Below are positions 30,166 to 41,311 of a stretch of DNA of 64,000 nt, piece by piece; positions within the stretch are counted from its first letter, which is position 1; each line of letters opens with the position of its first letter. The stretch comes from Blattamonas nauphoetae (Eukaryota; Preaxostyla; Oxymonadida), in contig JARBJD010000064.1 in NCBI GenBank assembly GCA_033064195.1, positions 1 through 64,000 on the forward strand, written 5' to 3'. The position numbers and the translations under genes were made by a program. The notes beneath the pieces are model-generated. The model ran no database searches. It saw only the letters and a list, made by a program, of their open reading frames with translations, and had not been told where the DNA came from.

Positions 30166-31344
30166 ATGGATGATACTGGGCGACTATCATCAGATGTGTT
30201 CCCTGGACAAGAAGAAGAGCAAATTGGCTCTTCCACCAGGCGAGGTGCGCGCAAGCCTTCTGGGAATGAAAATGTAGACGGACTCAGATTTTATCAAGAA
30301 GTCGTGCAGGCAACGATGATGGAGGGTGACGTTGCAGAGGTCTACGAGAATAGGTACAAGTCGAAGGGAGTATGGATGCGTTCGTGGAAATATTTCGCCA
30401 ATTTCTGTGGAGAGAAGAATTTGTCTTCTTCGTATATCGCATCAACCCCTCATATCCACCTCGTTCTTAGCGGTTTTCTCCTCCAGATGAAGAAAGAGTT
30501 TCCTCCACCATCTCTGTTCCCTGATGATGCCCTCACAAAGATATCCAAATCACTCCTTCCCATTCATGCCAACCTCTCATCACCTTACTCTCCTCTAGCG
30601 GATTTCTGCACCCTTGTGAAGAAACAGAACCCAACAAAGTTGAAGTCGAGGAAATATGATTCCATCTGGAATATCAACCTCCTTCTGAATTGGGCCGTCG
30701 CCAACCAGTTTACCCACAATTCACCTTCTCAGGTCCAACAACGTTGTTTTGCTCTCTTGCTCGCTTACTCTTGTGCACGAAGGGAGGAGATCGTTCATCT
30801 AAAGTGGGGGAGCCTCCAGTGGGGAGAACCAACTCAACCGAATCAGCCTTCATATGTTGGCATACCCATCATCTCAAAGCAGCAACAGGACCATGTCAGC
30901 CTCCATTACATCTTTGACGAAGGTACCCCGGCATTCTCCGCCTATCAGGCTCTTATTGAACACCGAGAAATGCAGGAGAATTGGAGACGCACGCATCAAA
31001 CGCTTCCGTTCATCGACAGAGAGGATTCTGTTTGGATCTGTTATTCGACGGGGCGGGCGCTACGCCAGTCACACCTTGCCAAGTTGATGGAAGCAGTGCT
31101 CGTCGAACTGGGGATCCCACTCCTTTTTCTCCCCTACTCAATAAAGCACGCCAGTGTCAGCTACCTGGTGAGAGTGAGAAAAGCAAAGAAGGCGACGATC
31201 AGAGAGCACGTCGGCTGGTCACCGACCTCTCGAGTTCTCCAAACACATTACTCTTGTCCCATTCTGTTTGGTAACTCTGTCCCCGATCTCGCCACAAGCT
31301 GGTGGCAGCAGCTTCCAGCTGGTCACGGCCTTTCTTCCTCTTAA
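30166..31344 (+). CDS. tyrosine recombinase of DIRS-type element 2
   Basis: 392 aa. The core shows CARREEIVHLKWGSL (first Arg), YSIKHASVSYLVRV (His motif), and EHVGWSPTSRVLQTHYSC (Trp and presumed Tyr nucleophile). The N-terminal ~150 aa are helical (SWKYFANFCGEKNL). It is the last gene of the element and ends just before the internal complementary region. Confidence 0.85.
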   Translation: MDDTGRLSSDVFPGQEEEQIGSSTRRGARKPSGNENVDGLRFYQEVVQATMMEGDVAEVYENRYKSKGVWMRSWKYFANFCGEKNLSSSYIASTPHIHLVLSGFLLQMKKEFPPPSLFPDDALTKISKSLLPIHANLSSPYSPLADFCTLVKKQNPTKLKSRKYDSIWNINLLLNWAVANQFTHNSPSQVQQRCFALLLAYSCARREEIVHLKWGSLQWGEPTQPNQPSYVGIPIISKQQQDHVSLHYIFDEGTPAFSAYQALIEHREMQENWRRTHQTLPFIDREDSVWICYSTGRALRQSHLAKLMEAVLVELGIPLLFLPYSIKHASVSYLVRVRKAKKATIREHVGWSPTSRVLQTHYSCPILFGNSVPDLATSWWQQLPAGHGLSSS

Positions 31345-31419
31345 TTATCTGTAAATACCACTTCAGGCTTGTATTTTCTACTTTCATTCATTCTTTTTCT
31401 CTGTACCTTTCAAGACTCA

Positions 31420-31500
31420 TTCTGAGAGGAGCCCCAGGTTTCGTAATGGACCTACTGGAAGGGCGGTCCTTTTACAGAAACCAGGGCTCCTCTCATCAAC
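31420..31500. repeat. Internal complementary region of DIRS-type element 2
   Basis: The left half is the complement of the element's left outer end; the right half is the complement of the right outer end (31795-31816). 31501-31742 between it and the right repeat holds no convincing gene. Confidence 0.85.
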
Positions 31501-31742
31501 AACTCTGCCACACGACAGGTTTTCTTCTCCAATGGGAATTGGAGTTTCTTTTACCTTTTTGCTTCTTCTCCCGGTCTTTGACCAGAACCAGGTGCTCACC
31601 GAGAGGTGGAATCTGGGAATGTTTTGCGGTCGCCTCAGAACACAAAGTCCGAACTCGTACTCTGTTGTACACTTCGGCTTTACTCTTGTTTTACCGTCTC
31701 GGTTGCAAACCGGGAAGGAATCCATTTGTTTGTTCTATGAAC

Positions 31743-31816
31743 AGGCCTAACCCATAACAACTTTATTATTGATCACACCTAATCTCATTCTGAGAGGAGC
31801 CCTGGTTTCTGTAAAA
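31743..31816. repeat. Right inverted terminal repeat of DIRS-type element 2
   Basis: Reverse complement of 27015-27090, beginning CAGGCCTAACCCATAAC and ending CCCTGGTTTCTGTAAAA at the host junction. Confidence 0.8.
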
Positions 31817-32160
31817 TGATCTCGTCATCGCTGATTGGTTGCTCGTTTGTGAACATGAGTTCGATTGGCTCTTCCCGCCTGCCACAGCTGTCCCATTTGA
31901 GTCAAACGATGTTGGGATGTGTAGTGTCGCTGACAAGTTCGCATTTATCAGTATCGACGATTCGGGACGTGAACAATGGAGGGTCATTGTTGTGCTCGAA
32001 TTCCTCCTTCTCCTCCCTCCTCTCCTCCCCCAACATCGACCAACTCCCAACTATCACACTCCCCAATGGCACTTATTCATTTGTTGATGATGGCACCCCA
32101 TATTCCTTCAAACAACACATCTGACATTTTCTCCCACTGGCAACTCAGGTGGGGAGAATT
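31816..32160 (+). pseudogene. receptor 3, continuation fragment
   Basis: It resumes the beta-helix (IGCSFVNMSSIGSS) and then reads VSTIRDVNNGGSLLCSNSSFSSLL, almost identical to the start of receptor 1 at 10326. It stops at about 32124, and the related nucleotide sequence fades by 32160. The rest of receptor 3 (Ig-like repeats, TM, pseudokinase) is missing here, so the gene was truncated, either before or after the DIRS-type insertion. Confidence 0.75.
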
Positions 32161-32274
32161 TGCTTAGTTTGAGAAAGTGAAATCTTTGATGACGATGCAA
32201 CTGGTGAAATGGTCAAATCGATACGATGAAATTAATTGTTGTCACGGGATGATTTGATGAAAAGTGAAATACAT

Positions 32275-33300
32275 CTAACGAGGGCAACTACAGTTCATTC
32301 CCAAATGTTCCATGATTCGAAATGGACAGAGTCTCATATGGTCTCCATATCTCGTTTGTCTGATGTGAAACAGTGCTTGTTCGAGATTATTTCCGAACCC
32401 TTCTTGTTCCAGTCTCTGCAACATTATTCTCCCTCTGCGCCAAGTTTCGGCTTCATGGTGCTTCCATCTGTATATCTTGTTGGAGAGGAGCCTAACAGTG
32501 CTTTTGGTGATGGAATCGTCTTCAACTGCCGAGAAAAGCAACTGGAAGGCCATTGGGAGGTGAGAAGAACCAACAAAATCCATTGTTGGTGGAATGCACA
32601 CCGATCGAAGATTTTGGTCAGTATTTGCAGAATGTTTTGGTACTCGATGCTCCACCACGAAAGGCGACGATTGCGACTGATCTGGAGGAGAATGGGTTCG
32701 ACTGGGATCAACACGTCATGCAGCACCACATTTCGGATTGATTGATGGTCAGCGATGGATGAGAGGACTCGAAGACGTTGGAAAGAGGTAAGTTTGATGC
32801 AGACTTGGATAATCCTGATCATATGGGGCATGGTGAGGTTTCGCTTTACAATAGCGAAATTAGGCATGCAAAGTGCTGAGGGGATTCTGTGAAAGAGTTT
32901 TGAGGAGACAATCGCGAAGCGTCGTGAAGTTGCGCATTTTGCGACACAATATCCAAGGAAGCCAAGAGTTTCTTCGACTATCGACGGATAGTACGATGAC
33001 AAGAGTGCATTAATGGAATCCACAAACACTGCAGCGGGATCTTCGGAGACTTCTCCAATCGCCTTTACCAAGGCATCGGCTTGGGATACGGTCCCGAAGT
33101 TATACCGGATCCAATGAAGAAACGTTTTTACTTTGTCAACAATCATGAAATCCAATGGGTAGTGTTTCCTGACGAAGGATGCAAGAGAGACGAAGACTTC
33201 TGCAGCAGAAGAAGTTGTGATTCGCTTATATATTCTCCACTTCAAGAATGGAGAGTACTCTGCATCAATCAGACGATAAGAATGAGAAAAAGAAAGATAC
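32275..33300 (-). pseudogene. conserved helical host protein, decayed fragment
   Basis: Two overlapping minus-strand frames. Upstream, 273 aa (SSAAEVFVSLASFVRKHYPL, SIVEETLGFLGYCV, IADHQSIRNVVLHDVLIPVEP); downstream, 127 aa in another frame (PMAFQLLFSAVEDD, GRIMLQRLEQEGFGNNLEQALF). A frame change near 32600 is needed to join them. A candidate short intron (GTATCT to TGATGCAG, about 33255-33302) precedes the first part. The helical, repeat-like composition recalls a large lineage-specific family of oxymonads, known to me only as hypothetical proteins. Function unknown. Confidence 0.5.
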
Positions 33301-34060
33301 CCTCTGCATCATTCATCGATCTGAGTGGTGTTATCGATTATGGGTATCTTTTCCGACTATCTCCCTTTCGTTGGGGAGAAATTCTTGAAAACGGATGAAC
33401 TAACTCAATCTCCTTATCATTTCAATCAATCTCTCACTTCATCGAAGGAATCAAGGCAATTCTCTTTCGTCACCTCGTTCCTCCAAAGGGGAGTAATCGT
33501 AAAAAAAAACTGAGAGTTTCACACTTACAATAACATTCTCGAGTTCATTGAATGAAAAAAGTGACAGAAAATAGTGCAAAAGGATGATATGGTGAGATGA
33601 AGAATGATTCTGGATTGAAGTGGGAAATGCGTGAGATGCGGCGTGTTGTGACAGATCCAGCGAGAGCAGTGCCTCGCTGTGTTTGGTGAACCAAACAACA
33701 AACAAATCGGACAAACCAAACAGGAAAAGACAGACAACTAACAACAGTCAAGAAGACTATGAGAAGACTATGGAGAGCAAAGACGGTGAGATGGGTGGTG
33801 GGTGAGGGGACGAAACGGGTGATGTGCAAAATGATGTGGAAGAAGAAAGACAGGCTAGAGCTTCAACGAAAATCAAGATCTTCTCCTCGTTCATCGTAAC
33901 GAGGGAGGTGTGAGATGAAAGAGTAGGGGAATGAAGAGTCAAACGTGAGCTGTAGAGTGTCAAATGGTGTGATTTTCTAGCGAAAGGATGATTGTGAGAA
34001 AGAAGACGAAAAGAAGAAGCAAAAAACGAGAGAATGACAAAAAACAAATAAATGAAGAAT
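33301..34060. other. Gene-free stretch, 3' flank of receptor 4
   Basis: No credible gene. 33865-33960 is similar to 59155-59230 (both contain TCATCGT[A/G]ACGAGGGAG), the flank downstream of receptor 5, so the 3' flanks of receptors 4 and 5 are related. Confidence 0.5.
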
Positions 34061-35483
34061 TCATGAGTGGATGTCCAGTGCATCGCTTTGTTTGGTACCA
34101 TGGAGTGGCTGTTCTGGAACTACTGCTTCCGTCCCGCCCAGTCCAGCGAACACTGCTTTCAGACTCGGTCGATCTTTCGGGTCTAACGACAAGCATTTCG
34201 TGATCAATTCCCGGATTTCTGCGTCCAACACCAGTTTCATATTCGGTGTCAGTCCAGCCTCGTTCTGACGACCTGCATTCGCTTCGTCCATCTCTTTCCA
34301 AGGCACTTCCTCCGTCCACACCTCCCACAGAACCATTCCCAGACTGAACACCAACGCCGACTCAACATCAATCTTCTCTCCAATCGATCGACACACTTCT
34401 GGTGCTCTCCATCGCTGGCCCTCAACTGCCTCGCTCTTCACAGCTGAGAGCCTTCCCTCGAAAAAAGAATCCGTTTGTTCTCCTCCTTCTTTCTTCGCTT
34501 GTTGACTTTCATTCTGAGCTGTTGGTTCTCCTTCTTGTGGTTCTTCAGGAATGGTCGCCAATCGAAGCTGCACAATGTTGCCGTTCACAAGCACCCAGTG
34601 AGGAGAGAAGCGCGTTGTGATCTCACTCGTTTTGAAGTCTCCACAAACTCGAATCAGTCCTTTCGTGATTTTCCGACTCAACACTTTCTTTTCGATCACT
34701 CTCTTCTTTTCTGGCCGGTGCAGAACATCGAACAGCGTGTCTGCATTCGTCCAATCCACAACTCCCACATCGCCAGACTCTCCCAACACTTCGATCAACT
34801 GATGATCTTTCATCGGATCTGTGACTGAAGTTGGTTTCTTGTCGTCCTCTTTTGGATTCAAGGTTTGTTTAGTCTTGATCAGATGATCGAAGCTGTTCTC
34901 AGGAATCGTTTCTTCAATTTTCTGTTCCAGTTCCATCTGAGCTGCTTCGTTCTCGTCCACTGCTTTCATCGCTGTCCCATTCTCCGGCTTCTTATTGTTC
35001 TGATTTCGTCGGCGCCAGCAGATGATGATGCCGATGACGACGAGAATGAGCAGGCAGACGAGAGAGACGAGAAGAGGAATCCACCACTTCATGTTTTCCC
35101 TCACCGCTTGAGCTGCTCTCTCAACTGAATTCTTCTGAATCACAAATGATGATGTTGTCGTTTCGTTCTTCCCAAACACAAGCCGTCCACACCATTCCAG
35201 GTTCTTCTCGAATTTGGACATGGCCGACAGAGGCACACTCATTTCGATCAGAGTTTCGTTGAATGATTCAGTTGAGTCTTCAGAAAGTGCAATCTGAATT
35301 TTCTGTCCTTCCGATCCATCTTTCTTCTTTTCAAATACTTCAAGGAAGAGGGAGCATGGAATCAGCGTTGTTCCTTCCATCGTGAGTTCAAATCCTGTCT
35401 TCTTCGCGTTCAGCGTGCTCGTCGACGATGACGAGAGTGTTGGGACGAAGAACGGTGAGCGAGAGATCGCTTCTTTCGATGTT

Positions 35484-38247
35484 ACCATGCGGATCTAACC
35501 CGACCACATGGATCTAACCCGACTATAGTAGTAAAATAACCCGGCGAGGGTAAAATAACCCGGGGTGAAAACCCCCTTTTTTGGATCCCTCTTTCCGTCC
35601 ATCCCATATTTCTCGGAACCAAAATTTTTTTGGGTCCCACTTTTTTTTCCATAATGTTTGTCTCAACTCCGAGTATCCATCAAGGTAGAAATCGAACCTC
35701 CAAAATAGGATTCTGGGCCGGGGGTGCCTATTTCGGAACCATATTTTGGCCTATTTTTGACCCATTTTTGGCTCCTAAATAGGAGGTCCTTAACATTTAA
35801 GCTTAGAGGATCCGAACTTCACGACCACTTTTCTCCACGCCTGTTCAAAATTTTTCTTTCTCGTTTCATTTCTGGTTGTTTGGGATGTTTTTCTCTCGAA
35901 ATCACAATTTTTTGAAAAGTGAAAAATCCTGGGGGGACCTGGGTGGAAATTTAGGGTCAAAAACTGATTTCCCTGTATAATAAGCTTAGGGATCTGAAAA
36001 CTTGTTTTGATCATATCTCCACAACCAGACATAGTTCCGACATGAAGTTTTCACCAATATGGATGTTTTGTTGGATTATATTTTTTTCTGAAAATTTTGA
36101 GAAAAATCCCTTTGCGGCAGTTGAGATTCTTTTGTGGGTTTTTGGCCTTCGTTCGAAAGGAGAGCTGTCACTTGACATGGGATGATGCACCCGTCTCCAA
36201 ATTTCATTAAAATGATGCGAACACAATCAGAATCGAATCCAAAAGCTCAAATTGGTTAGAATCGTGCTTGGGAGGAGAGCAGTTGGGGTTGATTCTGAGA
36301 AAACCACGAAAACTATCAAAGACGCTAAAATAGGAGGTCTTCGAAAATTTTCAAAATTTTCAGAAAAAAATATAATCCAACAAAACATCCATATTGGTGA
36401 AAACTTCATGTCGGAACTATGTCTGGTTGTGGAGATATGATCAAAACAAGTTTTCAGATCACTAAGCTTTGTATACAGGGAAATCAGTTTTTGACCCTGA
36501 ATTTCCACCCAGGTCCCCCCAGGATTTTTCACTTTTCAAAAATTGTGATTTCGAGAGAAAAACATCCCAAACAACCAGAAATGAAACGAGAAAGAAAAAT
36601 TTTGAACAGGCGTGGAGAAAAGTGGTCGTGAAGTTCGGATCCTCTAAGCTTAAATGTTAAGGACCTCCTATTTAGGAGCCAAAATGGGTCAAAAATAGGC
36701 CAAAATATGGTTCCGAAATAGGCACCCCGGCCCAGAATCCTATTTTGGAGGTTCGATTTCTACCTTGATGGATACTCGGAGTTGAGACAAACATTATGGA
36801 AAAAAGTGGGACCCAAAAATTTTGGTTCCGAGAAATATGGGATGGACGGAAAGAGGGATCCAAAAAAGGGGGTTTTCACCCCGGGTTATTTTACCCTCGC
36901 CGGGTTATTTTACTACTATACAAAAGACACTTTTTTCGACTCAAATCTCAATCCATCCCAGATTTCTCCGAACCCACATTTGAGTGAGTCCAACCCATTT
37001 GGAGATTGGATTCCTCCCTCCCCCATGAATCATCGAGGGAGAAATCGAACTTCCAAAATAGGATTCCAGGGCTGGGGTGCCTATTTCGGAGTCAGGGTAT
37101 CGACCCTTTTTTGACTCCAAAATAGGAGGTCCTTAACATTTAAGCTTAGGGAATCCAAACTTCAGAACCACTTTTCTCCACGCCTGTTCAAGATTTTTCT
37201 TTTCGTTTCATTTCTGGTGGTTTGGGATGGTTTTCTCTCGAAATGACAATTTTCGAAAAATGAAAATTCTTGGGGGGACCTGGGTGGAAATTGAGGGTAA
37301 AAACTGATTTCCTGCAGATTAAGCTTAGGATCTTGAAAACTTGTTTTGATCATATCTCCACAACCAGACATAGTTCGGACATGAAGTTTTCACCAATATG
37401 GATCTTTTGATGAGAATTAATTTTCTCGGAAAATTTTGACAAAAATCCTTGCGGCAGTTGAGATAAATATTTGATGATTTTTCGAATGTTTGGTCTTCCT
37501 TAACTAACTTTGCTTCATGTTTTTAATCTGAAATCAAATTCCATTAAATCGATTTCAACCCAGGTCCGAATGAATACGAACAATGTTTTTCAACAAAACT
37601 TAATATTAATGAAAATTCTTGAACAGGACTGGAGAAATTGATGAAAAGTCGAAAAAAGCCAAAATAGGAAGTCTTCGATATTTTCAAAATTTTCCAAAAA
37701 AATTAATTCTCATCAAAAGATCCATATTGGTGAAAACTTCATGTCCGAACTATGTCTGGTTGTGGAGATATGATCAAAACAAGTTTTCAAGATCCTAAGC
37801 TTAATCTGCAGGGAAATCAGTTTTTGACCCTCAATTTCCACCCAGGTCCCCCCAAGAATTTTCATTTTTCGAAAAATTGTCATTTCGAGAGAAAACCATC
37901 CCAAACCACCAGAAATGAAACGAAAAAGAAAAATCTTGAACAGGCGTGGAGAAAAGTGGTTCTGAAGTTTGGATTCCCTAAGCTTAAATGTTAAGGACCT
38001 CCTATTTTGGAGTCAAAAAAGGGTCGATACCCTGACTCCGAAATAGGCACCCCAGCCCTGGAATCCTATTTTGGAAGTTCGATTTCTCCCTCGATGATTC
38101 ATGGGGGAGGGAGGAATCCAATCTCCAAATGGGTTGGACTCACTCAAATGTGGGTTCGGAGAAATCTGGGATGGATTGAGATTTGAGTCGAAAAAAGTGT
38201 CTTTTGTAGTCGGGTTAGATCCATGTGGTCGGGTTAGATCCGCATGG
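35484..38247. mobile_element. Foldback (long inverted repeat) element B, host of element A
   Basis: It has TA on both sides (35482-35483 and 38248-38249) and ends CCATGCGGATCTAACCCGAC with a near-perfect inverted copy. A 15-bp unit, GGATCTAACCCGAC[C/T], is repeated twice at each end. Without the inserted element A it is about 1.37 kb, made of two ~560-bp arms (left 35484-35525 plus 36921-37445; right 37685-38247) around a ~240-bp loop. There is no coding frame of note. It lies in receptor 4 between the second beta-rich block and the TM segment. Confidence 0.85.
35526..36918. mobile_element. Foldback element A nested in element B
   Basis: About 1.39 kb. Ends TAGTAGTAAAATAACCCGG and inverted copy, with TA at 35524-35525 and 36919-36920. 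A TAAAATAACCCGG unit is repeated twice at each end. The two ~580-bp arms (35526-36105 and 36345-36918) are nearly identical in inverted order around a ~240-bp loop. The inner arm sequence (TTAACATTTAAGCTTAG to CCAATATGGAT) is clearly related to that of element B, so A and B are members of one family with different termini. Confidence 0.85.
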
Positions 38248-38974
38248 TAGCTGACAATCACTCGCTGAGATCCACGTTGAAGGTGTTTCCATTCCATCTC
38301 CTCCATTCAGACTTCCAACATCAATCTCTCCTCCTTCCGAACACCGAATGTTGTGGCGAAGAGAGGGAAATGAAGAAGAGAGAGGACTGTTGTCATGGAA
38401 GGCGCTTGTTTCGATGGTCAGATTTCCTCCTTCCATGTTGATCGCCCCTTGTGAGAGATAGGTCAGATCTGTCTGTTTGATGATTGTTGTTGCGTGGTCA
38501 AGCTTGAGCACGCTAGTTTCCCACTCACACAAATCAGTGCTTGAATCGATGTTGGAAGGAGAATTTCCTTTGGGTCCAACAAATGAACACACTTCGATCG
38601 TCAAGTGACCTCCAACCATTCGAATGAAGATGAGGGAGGGCGAGTCAGACAGAACAACATCAACTTGATGGATCCAGAGGCGACCTCCAGAAACATCAAC
38701 CATTCCATCCCCCTCCAATTCAGACGACGATGACGAAGAAGGCGACACAAACAGTTCTGGTTTGGTCGATGGTCCTGATGAAATCACAACTCGATGGTGA
38801 GACAAGACTGTGATTTGATCCTTCTGAGTCGTGTTGCAGATGATCGAGATCGACAACGATGAAATCCCAAGGCCTTCCACAATCTTCCATCCCACCTCAA
38901 TCGAAGAGCACGGTCGTGTTCGATCTCCACAGAACAACGATGAACAGGCTTCTGATTTGATCCCAGTGATCCCA

Positions 38975-39455
38975 GTCGGATCTGATCCCACTAAATACCT
39001 ACAATACCATTTCGTTTCTTTCATTTCAAAAAAGTCTTCTTATATATGATATTTGAATGGAAAAAAAAGTAAAAAGGAAAATGGTCACTTCATAGATCAT
39101 GAAAATGCAAACTTTGGGTGCTGCTGTTTCAGTTTGTTCTACAACAATAATTATAAAAACAAGTCGATAATGCGTTATTATGTCTTCTTTGATGGTTTTT
39201 TCTCACTGACTAAAGACAATGAAGGGAATACATCGAAAAAAGAAGTGTTGGTGATTGTGATCGTGCGTGTTTTTGGGAAATAAGAGCTGTCTGAAATATT
39301 GAAGAGCATTATGTGAAAACAAGAAGTGAATTGAACATGATTAATGAAGTGATAATGAGAAAATCTCAAAGGAAAAGAGTTGAAATTTGATCTCAGTCCA
39401 AATTTAGGCACTGACATCAATTGATCCCAGTTTTACCTATTTTGATGGGACTACT
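38975..39455. mobile_element. Probable ~0.45-kb insertion in receptor 4
   Basis: Receptor coding sequence stops after DSSSDSSSGI (39455) and picks up at about 38960 (SEACSSLFCGDRTRPC), where paralogues are continuous. The material between is AT-rich and non-coding. Weak inverted ends (AGTGATCCCA and TGGGACTACT) and an imperfect GATCCC/GATGCC pair at the junctions suggest a small DNA element, but the family cannot be named. Confidence 0.5.
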
Positions 39456-41311
39456 CAGATGCCTGACGATGAATCTGAAGACGAATCAGAATCAACTAAG
39501 ATGGCGATGTCAGCTGGGAGAGAGCCAGTTGTGTCAGAGACAGAAGAATCGCAGAGGGTTTCTCCGTCATCTTCGTGCATTGTTTTAATTGAGGTGATTG
39601 TGTATTCTGTGTTGTGTTGGAGGGTTGATGGCCATCCAATTTGGAGTTCTCCTGATTGGGCTTCGGTTGTCGAAGTGATGGTGGCGATGAAAGAAAGAGA
39701 GTCGTTCAGAGTAACATTCAGCGATTCTCCAACAATCAAGTCTGTCCCTGTTAGCTTCACAAAACATCCTGTGTTCAGAGTGTTTGAGAAAGAGAACTTC
39801 ATTTTGGTGATTTTTGGAGGGAGGGGAATCACCGTAATTCCATCTTCCACATGAAAACCACTCGATTCTGTCCAGCTTCCTTTCAGCGTGTATTCGACTC
39901 CAAATTTAAGCTGAGTTGATGTTTCCTCTTCTCCAACTGCGAACTCCACTGTGCAGTGGGTGTTGTCATGAATAATCACATCCGATGACGATTCACAGTT
40001 TGTGATTTCATTCGCTAGACTCAGCATTCCTGCTCGGGAGAGAAGAGCGCGACCGTCCAGAAAGAGTTTCAGTTTGGTTCGATCTTTGTTCAACTCCCTC
40101 GATTCGATTCCGACGATGCAAGGCGGTTCAGGCGAAACAGAGAAAGTCGCATCGGCATCCAGAGCAGAGACAGATCCATCAACTGTGAATTGCGTGATCA
40201 GATATGTCGTTCCGAAGGAGAGTGGAGGATGGAGTGCCCCAAAGATCAGCTCAGTGTGGGTGTGCGTGGTGGATGAAGATCCACCTGAGAGGATTCCAGT
40301 CAGCACAAGCTCATCACCAATTGGCATCAACCCTTCCATCTTCCGAACCGTCACATTGAAGTCCATCCCTCCTCCCAACTTCACTCCTGTCAGAGCCACC
40401 ACTGCTGATTTCTGTTGGTCTCCTCCCAGCGAGCAATCAGCTGATGAGATTCGAGGTGGTTCCTTTGGAGTGGTGAATGTGATTTTGCCTGAGGGTGTCT
40501 CCGAGAGCTTAATACCTTCCTCAACCAGTTCACCTTTTGGGAGCCACATCACTCTCGTAACTTCATATTTAGTCGCCCATTCCAGTTTTCCGTCTGCAGT
40601 CGATGGATAAAGAGGTGCTGTTCGAGCCAGCAACGGAACAGACTCCGCCTCGATCAGAGTTCAGGACGGCGTGAACTCCACTCACTGAAAACGAGCTATT
40701 CAGCACGTCAAACATGAATATCGCTCCAGAGAGTTCACAAATCTTCACTTTCGGTGTCGTTTTCTGTTGGTTCTTTGTTAATGCTTGATTTGGAGACCAT
40801 GAAGACTGTTCGCAACTTGGTTCGATGTCACGTTGGAACAGTAATCTGGAACTATTGCCAATCAGCGTCATCTCTTCCGATCGGATCTCGATGCTGGCGG
40901 GGATGACCAGATCGTCGACAACTCTCAATATCTTCGGGTTGAGGCAATGAGCTTCCATGCTGGTTTCATTTCTAGAGCTTAGAAGTGACCGAAGAGAGTG
41001 TGGTGAAGTAGAATGGTGAGATTGGGAGGAGAGGAAGACGGCGACAATGACGAGAAAACTGTTCATTGGCACTCTCCGATCCAACAAAATCCGGCAGCCC
41101 AATCTTTTTTTCAATATCTCGTCAATGCGTTCTACGACTGAAGATCGAAAAATCAGGTGGACATCGCTCAACTTCACGAGAATACGATCTGATGAGAGTC
41201 CCGTAAGACTCCAAAACAATTCAATGCGTCAAATATATGTTGATGAACTGAAACAGAACGGTCACTTAACAAGAAAAGACAAAGTTTCACATCCAGACTG
41301 TCATCACGTGC

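Larger units (their letters stand above)
26998..31816 (+). mobile_element. DIRS-type tyrosine-recombinase retroelement 2
   Basis: It has the same three-gene plan as the first element but is diverged and on the plus strand. Inverted terminal repeats lie at 26998-27090 and 31743-31816 and share GGCTCCTCTCAGAATGAG and ATAAAGTTGTTATGGGTTAG. The internal complementary region at 31420-31500 joins the complement of the left end (CTACTGGAAGGGCGGTCC) to the right end (TTTTACAGAAACCAGGG). No target duplication is seen, as expected. It lies inside receptor 3. It looks mostly whole, with about one break at most, and appears moderately young. Confidence 0.86.
34061..41066 (-). pseudogene. receptor 4, broken by insertions
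   Basis: It starts at the Met of MNSFLVIVAVFLSSQSHH (41066), a signal peptide. The N-terminal ~150 aa end at a frame change near 40620, where the usual beta-helix region appears to have been deleted. Ig-like repeats follow (PRISSADCSLGGD, PCIVGIESRELNKDRTKL, PKITKMKFSFSNT). The gene is then cut by a ~0.45-kb insertion near 39000-39455, resumes (CGDRTRPCSSIEVGWK), is cut again by the foldback pair, and ends with a TM helix (WWIPLLVSLVCLLILVVIGI) and a 475-aa tail with a pseudokinase (SPHWVLV, RWRAPEV, ALVFSLGMVLWEVWTEEVPW, CLSLDPKDRPSL). It is clearly dead as a single gene. Confidence 0.8.

Noticed and set aside
28166-30277. 703-aa plus-strand frame in the second DIRS-type element
   Set aside because: Most of it is a shifted shadow of the RT frame, which carries all the RT and RNase H motifs; it is not listed as a separate gene.
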